Under the pieces are notes generated by a model. That model was not told where the DNA came from, ran no database searches, and saw only the letters and a program-made list of their open reading frames with translations. Below, piece after piece: positions 56,585 through 64,000 of a DNA stretch of 64,000 bases. The DNA is from Taxillus chinensis (lineage: Eukaryota; Streptophyta; Magnoliopsida; Santalales; Loranthaceae): positions 4,312,021 to 4,376,020 of the forward strand of contig CM042087.1 of assembly GCA_023512835.1 (NCBI GenBank). The letters are read 5' to 3'. Made by a program: the position numbers and the translations under genes. Position 1 is the first letter of the stretch. Every line of letters begins with the position of its first letter.

Positions 56585-57380
56585 ACATCCTCTCCCCCTT
56601 AAGACTTTTCGTCCTCGAAAAGAAACAAAATGCAAGGAAAACCACACAGCAAGCCACAACACCCAAATGGGTCATACACCGCACATTGTACACAATAGCA
56701 CATAACACAGTGCCACCACAGTCCATAACTACATGCATCACCATCCATGGAAACACATCCACATGTCACAAATACCCATCACAAGCACATTTCATTAACA
56801 CATTCAATATAAATAAAAGTCAAAAGTTGAGAGAAAATACAAATACACCAGCCAATAGCCACCCCTCCACCCTTAAGAGTGTTGGTCCTCGAACAACTCT
56901 GGGTGTTGCTCACGCATCATGGATTCACGTTCCCATATCTCCTCCATAGGACGTGTCATCCTCGAAAAGACAATACACTTTCCATAATGCACATGCTAAT
57001 GCACATCGCCCACAACCATTCACATACCTACGATTGAAGATATCACACAATAACACACATGAAGGCACGTACCCACAGACCTAATACAACACAGCATGAT
57101 AGGGGAACACATATTCTAATCGCACAAACAACCCTTGTTCTCCTCACCTAACACATGTCACAAGTATTCACATGTCACGACGGTGTAAGACATATACGCT
57201 CATCCCCACACGTTTAACAAATCACAAAATAAACACCACTACAAGGAACGACTCACAAACAAGACACTACTACATGTTTAACGTTCCACTGCCCATTCGC
57301 CAACACCATACCAACTCATCCGCAGAGAGTTTCCTTACAACCTTCCCCCTTTTGGACTTTTCGTCCCCGAAAAGAGAAAC
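56585..57380 (-). promoter_or_regulatory. PPT and repeated polypurine/hairpin modules of G3
   Basis: The LTR-proximal module, reversed, is hairpin TTTTCGAGGACGAAAA (56606-56621), CTTAAG and GGGGGAGAGGATG (56586-56600). A second (56860-56897) reads GTTCGAGGACCAAC, CTTAAG and GGGTGGAGGGG. A lone CTCGAAAAG arm is at 56960-56975. A third module (57340-57377) has TTTTCGGGGACGAAAA and AAAAGGGGGAAGG. No other element here has three. Confidence 0.7.
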
Positions 57381-60300
57381 CAAGTAGCAAACACCATGAG
57401 AATTCATATGATTGAACGAGAAGTCACTGCATCGACATAGCAGGGTACTCGGCGGTAGACGCCTACTCGTGTCACAATAGGAGCAACACTCCACAATGTA
57501 AAATACCCAACAATGACACCATTGAGATTGGATGTCAACGGACACCAACAATTTACAACGCAGCCACACTCCATATGTAGACCTTACCCTGATAGCAAAC
57601 ACAATGAGGTACAAGGAAACACAAACAAACAAGAGAAAAGCATTATGCAAACCACAATCACATTTCCACACATGGAGATCACCACAGCAGCACCAACATC
57701 ACTGCTAAAACCGCCTCTCTATAGCGATACATGCAACAACAGAACCCAACCAATGCCAAAGGCAACTCAAGATGACTTACAACCCAGGAAACAACTACAT
57801 CAGGATGAAGTTTGCCCTCCACCAATTCGGTCACGGTCAACAAGACGCCCAACGGAGTCCAAGGAGTAACTTAAAACAACAAACTCAGTACCATACCCAA
57901 TCACGGCAAGACCAATAAACTACTATCGGGCTAACACCAGTCACCAACGTTGAGAATCTACTAAAGAATCCCATGAACTAGAACGTCACACAAATAGCAC
58001 CTCTCTGACTACGGTCAAATAGGGATCCACCAAGGTCCCACATAGCTTTCACTAACTAAGGCTTATGTTACAACCCAAGTGATAACGCCTTACTCAGTCG
58101 GCAGACATTCCATGCGATAGGAATCCTTTAACGCCGGGTAGTTGCCAACAACGTAGTTCTCTCCACCTTGGAAAACTCTCCGACCTGCAACATGACAATA
58201 ACAGAATCCGCGGTGTCACCACTCACAGGTCACAAGGGAATCCCTAGCCTCCAGGACATACTCCACCTCATGGCCCACTAACCCCGCTAATACCAACCGT
58301 CACGTTCTATCTCAACACACCAATAAAACACTCAAACTGACCAAGAAATACTCAGGCTCTAGCCTTAGCTAAATGTGATCACTACCATTCCTCCGGGTAG
58401 GCACGGGAAACAAGACATGCCAACGCCTGATTCGGGACTTTCACGTAGCACCCAAACACACCGACACCTTGATAGCGTGAACCATCTCCCTTATCACGTG
58501 ATACAGTACATGAAAAGTTTTTAAGGAGGACATATGTAGGTCATTCGCCTACCACCACCGCTCTAATGCATACACCTTTTGATATCCGCCCGACATAAAT
58601 CTCTCCCCAAGGAGTAGCACTAATACCCCGTCCTAGCAAAACTATCACAACTGACTCAACTCGGGAAATCAAAGAACTCTTTTTCCCAACTTACCAACAT
58701 TTTAAGAACACCAGACAAGGAATAACATAAACAACATCACCTCTAACACTCTTCCTCATCCTCACATCACAGTTACCATACCAATACACCATGCCTCATC
58801 CTTCTCTACGTATATGTGTCGCAACACGCACACGTAGCAACTCCGCTATATACCTTTGCCACTTATGTAAAACATACAACAAGACAATGCTACATTTTCT
58901 GCACATTCTCAACACATGCAACGAAACACAAGACACCTGACGAGTAGAACGTACCAGTTTTAAACCTTCTCCTCTCCTTTAAACCCACTTCCCACAAGAT
59001 ACAGACCAAAGGAATGGCCCTACCATGCAAAAGCACACCTGCAGCCCCTAGAGAAATGTTTTCCAGATGTGGGTAAAAAGCCCGAACAAGGACTACCAAA
59101 TCTCACTTGCTTTCCTCTGTTTACCAATTGGATGCATCAGCCACGACCCTTGAAACTCACTCACAGTCGATGTTGAGTTCCAAAACACTTCACATTTTAT
59201 ACATGTGCATACCCATTTCTCAACATATTCTAGGAACATTACTCAAGGTCTTTCACACACCACAAACATGACAAATGGCCACTGCTTGACTATCTAAGAA
59301 CCCAAAACACCTATATAGTTACTAACCAAAACTTGCAACGACCACTCTAGCCAACAAGATAACACTTCAAGGACTCTAAGAGCAGGCTATACTAGCTACG
59401 TTTTCCACCCTCAACCACAATGCTTGGAAAGGTAACCATAGGAATATCACTTTCAGGTAGCACTCCAACACATAGCTCTATCCACATATGAACATATCTC
59501 TATTATTCAAGGTTGCCAAGGAGGGGTCACACGTTACCCACAAGCCATCACCTCACGCCTCAAGCTCTACTAGCTAGCAAAAGGAAACCTACAAGGTTTG
59601 ATTACTTTAATTATCCACGGGTGTCAAAATTGAATACCACTCTCATATAAAACCAACACTCACATATCTATCAGTTACTTATTATCCTTCTAGCGTCATA
59701 AATATAAATGTTCATTTTTCTTGTTATCATTATATATATATATATGTTAATATTATTATTATTTTTTACAAGTCACCAACCATGTCTATTAGCAGTGCTA
59801 ACTCAAATGATCTCCTAAGCCTCACCAAACGGCAAATTGTGGCTCAAGAGCCCTACCAACGAGAATACCCCTCTATTACAAGTGTCTTAATTTAATTGCT
59901 AGAAACTCAACAATCAAAGGTCCACCCATCCTCACCTAAGTCAGTACGAGACTCAACCAATCACTATCTTCTGGAGATGTCCTACCTTTCCACAGATGCA
60001 ACACTAATACTGCTTCCTGCTACACTCTCTTCCAATGTCCTGGTTGTCCACAGCAAGAACAACCCTTTAAGCAACTGGTTTCAAATTGATTTGTTGGGGG
60101 TTGACCCCCGTCTCGAAACTTGTGGCCATCCTCTGATCGCCCCCCTCCGCCTCTTAGATCCTTTCGCTGATCAGGACAATAATGCTTCAATTGATCTTCA
60201 TCCAAGTTTCCCCAAATGGTGCGGGTTGACAGCTCTCGGCGTGCCTCGAGCCTACAGCTCTCCCACTCGCCCAGCCTGGGTGGCGAACTCTTTTGTTGTA

Positions 60301-61240
60301 CGGGTCATAGTTTTCAGAGGTTGGGTACACGAGGAGGTAGCGCTCCAGGTTAACACTCAACGATCTCAATACCATTACCGACTAGGCGTTTTGAGTCATA
60401 ACTAATCTCAACACACGCATTAACACCACACATATTCACAGACTCACATTTCACAGACTATACAAGTGCACCCCTTCACATTGAACATATCATTTATACT
60501 CAAGTGAATATCTCATCGTTTCGAACACCACATCGCTTATTCCACACAATACCATACAAAAGGCACACACTTAAGCATTCACATATCTCACCTAGTCATT
60601 TTCAGAATATCAACAGCATTATCACAATTTTTTATTTATTTATTTATTTATTTTCAGTTCACATTTCACAGGCTTCAAGTTCACAAGCACATAGTTTCAA
60701 TACCACAAATTCTTTCCCATGCTTTCATGCTCAATTCATCACAAAATTTTAGAGTTGCACAATTAAAATTTTATGACGTTAAATGCCCCCCAGTTATCCA
60801 TATCGAGTCTTACTTCCTCTACCCTGTTTATCAATTTCTCCTCTCACATGGCATTACTCACATTTCACACATTGTATCAATCAACATTGCACACAATTCA
60901 ATTCACAGTGCACATAGCTCAAATAAACAAGGACCTTTCCTTGTAGTCATGCTCGAAGTGTTTCAAGAAAAATCAGAGTTAAACAGTTTACACCTTATCA
61001 CATTATTCACTTTTTTTTCTTTTATCACAATTACAATTTTAACAGTTATCCACACCTTCACACACAACAACAAATGCAACTAGTGCCCTAATGCCAATGC
61101 ATGCAAATCCTACCTCAGGTCTGGACTACCCCAAGTACACCTTAGAGGCTCCAAGAGGACCGTGTTGATCAGGCACGTCCCTCCAGGCTCCTCCAAGGGA
61201 CTCAAGACATCCAGATCCGCCCACTACCCTAGGCCAACTA
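57381..61240 (-). pseudogene. Decayed internal region of G3 with pol and gag remnants
   Basis: Most of this 3.9 kb has no recognisable coding frame. Two fragments are supported: 58890-59099 reads LLHGRAIPLVCILWEVGLKE, like the chromodomain phrase LLRGRAIPLVRVLWQHRGIE of G2; and 60020-60205 reads CSCCGQPGHWKRV, a nucleocapsid zinc knuckle. Their order (gag near the PBS, pol end near the PPT) fits a minus-strand Ty3 element. RT and integrase motifs were not found, so large deletions or a non-autonomous element are likely. 59730-59765 and 60628-60655 are AT-rich microsatellites ((TA)n and (TTTA)n). Confidence 0.6.
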
Positions 61241-61241
61241 G

Positions 61242-61259
61242 ACCATGCTCTGATACCAT
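61242..61259 (-). promoter_or_regulatory. Primer-binding site, perfect initiator-Met match
   Basis: Reversed, it reads TGGTATCAGAGCATGGTC, directly beside the LTR at 61262. It is the intact reference for the damaged sites elsewhere. Confidence 0.92.
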
Positions 61260-61261
61260 AT

Positions 61262-63144
61262 TGTCACGCCCCGGATTTTCAACCCAAGGAGACCGGAACG
61301 TGACCCTCCCTTTACCCGAGTTTGGATAAAGAGGATAGAGTACGACATACACTTCACACATTATATTCAGCGACAAAATCATATATTTATTAAGTCCAAA
61401 CATACAAATATGCCCAAACATGTTTTTTTATTACATAGACTCCTCATTACAATATCTCCCCCACTTTGGAGTTACAAAGCTCACACAAAAACAATGAAAC
61501 TCAAATAATAATAAACAAAGCCACAAAACAGAACTGCCTTCAACTTGGGTGTTTCCGCCTAATGCCTGTAGGTCCCTGTAGAAAAACCAAACACAGTAGG
61601 AGGGGTGAGCAACCACAGCTCAGTAGGGATCATATCTCCCCAACCCATCCTATGCTCCTAGCATCTACATGTCATGTGTACAAGTGCAGTGTCATGATAC
61701 AATAATTTCAGCAGACATAATAAACAACCACATTAGCAATTACAATCCTCCACTGCCACACAGGCTAACACTTTAACCACAAGTGATTTAACCGCCTCTT
61801 CAGGCCAATGATTTACCCACAAGTGATTTAACCGCCTCTTCAAGCCAATGATTTAACCGCAAGTGATTTAACCGCCTCTTCAGGCCAATGATTTAACCGC
61901 CTCTCAGACAAATAGTTTAACCCCCTCTTAGGCATAGTTTCCACATCCTCACAGGCTAACATGATCAGTCCCGGGCTTCCATAGCCATCGGGTTCAATAG
62001 AATAGGCCCGGGCTTCCACAACCACCGGGTGTACAAGCAAACACGCAGCACACATGGCCATACAAGCATAACATCAAACACTTAATATGCATGGTCACAC
62101 AGGCATAACTTCAAACACTTAGCATGCATAGCCTCACAGGCATAACTTCAAACACTTAGCATGAATAGCCTCACAGGCATAACTTCAAACACTTAGCAAG
62201 CATACATTCACAAACTCACAAATCCAGCCACACAGGCATATTATCAAACTCGTTCTAAGCATATACACGCAGGCATATTCACACAGGCATTTTATCGAAC
62301 ATTTAACATGCACTAACCACCCAACATTAGAAATCACACCAAAACGCCATTAAAGGCCAACATTCATATAGGAGGTCACACCTATATGAATTTACATATA
62401 AATATTATAATGACAGCCATAGAAACTCTGTAAAACATCAACGCAAGGCTAACCCCGGAACAGACCGGGAAAAACAGAACCCCTACCTTACAGAAGATCC
62501 TCCTTGTTCCCACGCTAGACGCCGTCCTCCCCACGCAAGACGCTCCAGCAGCAACCAGCAGCTCTCCTTCCTTCCCTCTCTCTAGCTCTCTCTCTCTCTA
62601 CGACGGCTGCAGTGGCTGAAGAGAACCCTAACCCTAGAACAAGGAGTCTTCACCCCTTCATATAGACAACTCATACCCAAAAACGACGTAGTTTTGATTA
62701 AATGAATCCCAGTATCAAAATGACGTAGTTTTGATGACAGACTACAACCTTTTTGCAACCACACAAGACAAAACACTCATAATTTCACCATGGTCCTTCA
62801 AAGCAAAAAAGTATCAGAACAACAAAACAAGGGTAATGGAGGTTGCACGTGAGAAAGGTCTTTCTCACGAGCACCTCCAAATGCTCTAGAATTTCACCAC
62901 AAGCTTTGGAACAACAACAGGAAGGCTCCCATGCAAAAATCTCACTGCACGTGAAAGGCCATTCTCACGTGGATTCACACGTGCACTCCCTATTGGGCTC
63001 AAACTTTGCCTCTTGCTTGCTTATCAACATACAAGATGATTTAGCCAAAGTGTGTGGAAAGAAAACTCCCTAAAACTCAACAATTTCACCCAAAAAGGCA
63101 AAACTGAGACTAACTCTTCACATCCCAAAATACGGGTCATTACA
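61262..63144 (-). repeat. Family II Ty3 LTR (5' LTR beside G3 internal region)
   Basis: It starts TGTCACGCCCCGG and ends TACGGGTCATTACA, 1883 bases. It contains five or six TTTAACCGCCTC repeat units (61781-61935), a roughly 40-bp tandem CATAACTTCAAACACTTAGC (62066-62205), a (CT)n leader (62578-62600), TATA reversed near 62660, two ACGT palindromes (62678-62735) and two CACGTG-type hairpins (62843-62872 and 62946-62972). The PBS shows it is a 5' LTR. It does not align along its length with the supposed 3' LTR of G3. Confidence 0.88.
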
Positions 63145-63680
63145 TGAAGCCTCTTTATATATCTGCTGGATGGGCCTGAATGCTGTATTATAAAGTGTGC
63201 CCTAGCCCATCTGTCACAACTTATCAAAACGACGTAGTTTTGATAAGTGACACTTTCAACATTAAAATCTCTCAATCTAAGCACAATATCAATAAGGTCC
63301 TTTAGGAAAGAATGATCAGTATAACAAAACAACTGAATTGGTGCAAAAATATGGTTGCACGTCAATTTGAACGTCATATTCCCAATTGGCGTGCAGCTCC
63401 AAATTAGGTGAAATTCTTTCCCAAGCTTCCTTGCATCGTGTAGAAGGCTGGTATGCAGTAATATGCTTGTACGCCAATTGGTCCAATTGGCGTTCAAGGC
63501 CTTTGGCTCTGAAACTTCTGTGGAAGGTAGAGGACATCATTCTGAGAAACTTTAGTTCTGCACGCCAATTAATTTGAGGCCATCTACTTGGTCAAAATTA
63601 ATCTCCAAAACCTGACAAAACAGCCTAAAAGCGCATGTATATGCAAATAGCATCTTCCTAGGGGTTAGAGCAAATATAAA
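63145..63680 (-). repeat. Family II LTR fragment (U3 part)
   Basis: A TTTATATATC TATA-like site (63154), one AAAACGACGTAGTTTT palindrome (near 63227-63242) and two ACGCC/GGCGT hairpins (63356-63392 and 63469-63495) recur in the order of the G2 LTR, with GAGGCCATCTACTTGGTC near 63573. The first half of the LTR is absent, so the LTR at 61262 was probably inserted into it or the two were fused. Confidence 0.75.
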
Positions 63681-64000
63681 TGAAATATGATACAATAAGG
63701 CTCTAATCATGCTCTTAAACACCCCTAAATAGGCAATAGAATAACGGCATAAATGCACGTTATCAAATACACCATACTTAAACCATTGCTTGTCCTCAAG
63801 CATGCAGAAATAAAATAAACACTCAGTCAAACTGGAAGAAAAATAAAATAACAATCAAGGAGAATCATGGTTTCCTAAGCATGCATTCTATCATGATGAA
63901 ATGGGAATTTAAGCAACCAAAATGAGTCATAGCTTAGTTCATTCATATCCATATTCCTAAGTCCAACAACCATGCAATTTCAAACATCGAAAATTCAGAT
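63681..64000. other. End of window, no recognisable gene
   Basis: AT-rich DNA. CACCATACTTAAACCATTGC followed by TTGTCCTCAAGCATG resembles the region just inside other retroelement ends, but no motif is firm enough to name. Confidence 0.4.

Noticed and set aside
61242..61259. Possible tRNA gene remnant at TGGTATCAGAGC
   Set aside because: It is the primer-binding site: only about 18 bases, adjacent to an LTR, with no cloverleaf around it.

Overview
The window looks like plant nuclear DNA, probably repeat-rich heterochromatin of an angiosperm. It is almost wholly built of nested LTR retrotransposons. I found no intact host gene, rRNA, tRNA gene or CRISPR array. The plant assignment rests on three things seen directly: primer-binding sites matching plant initiator-Met tRNA (TGGTATCAGAGC), Ty3/gypsy chromovirus pol genes with a C-terminal chromodomain (Tekay/Del-like), and Ty1/copia SIRE/Maximus-like elements with an extra ORF after pol. 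All boundaries were set by eye from TG...CA termini, adjacent PBS and polypurine tracts (PPT), and target-site duplications (TSD).

Layout. (1) 1-7246: 3' part of a Ty3 element (A, + strand). Its pol is riddled with UAG stops, and its 3' LTR is split by a solo LTR of the same family in the opposite orientation (4725-6697, TSD TGTC). (2) 7247-10023: AT-rich DNA without recognisable genes, a cluster of ten CTCGAG palindromes and an 80-bp tandem array. (3) 10024-38680: a minus-strand copia element (C1), cut in its pol linker by a minus-strand Ty3 element (G2, 18193-37601, TSD AACAT). G2 is in turn cut in its 5' LTR by a plus-strand Ty3 element (G1, 25673-36002, TSD CCACT/CCACG). The insertion order is therefore C1, then G2, then G1. 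C1's protease, gag and 5' LTR are missing beyond 38680. (4) 38681-40382: one complete Ty3 LTR without a matching TSD. (5) 40383-56584: an LTR of another minus-strand Ty3 element (G3), interrupted by a small TRIM-like element with three LTR copies (40751-42507) and by a complete plus-strand copia element (C2, 44007-56301, TSD GAACC). (6) 56585-61261: decayed internal region of G3. (7) 61262-63144: a full Ty3 LTR with a perfect PBS beside it. (8) 63145-64000: a further LTR fragment.

How the parts work. Each autonomous family carries the usual retrotransposition set: gag (nucleocapsid zinc knuckle), aspartic protease, reverse transcriptase, RNase H and integrase. Chromodomains in the Ty3 set probably steer integration to heterochromatin. 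All copies here are broken by stops or frameshifts, so none looks able to move by itself. Two things stand out: conserved promoter-like architecture in the LTRs (W-box clusters in family I; paired CACGTG/ACGT palindromes next to a TATA box in family II), and a strong bias of differences at CAG/CTG trinucleotides in the youngest copies, seen even in the primer-binding sites.
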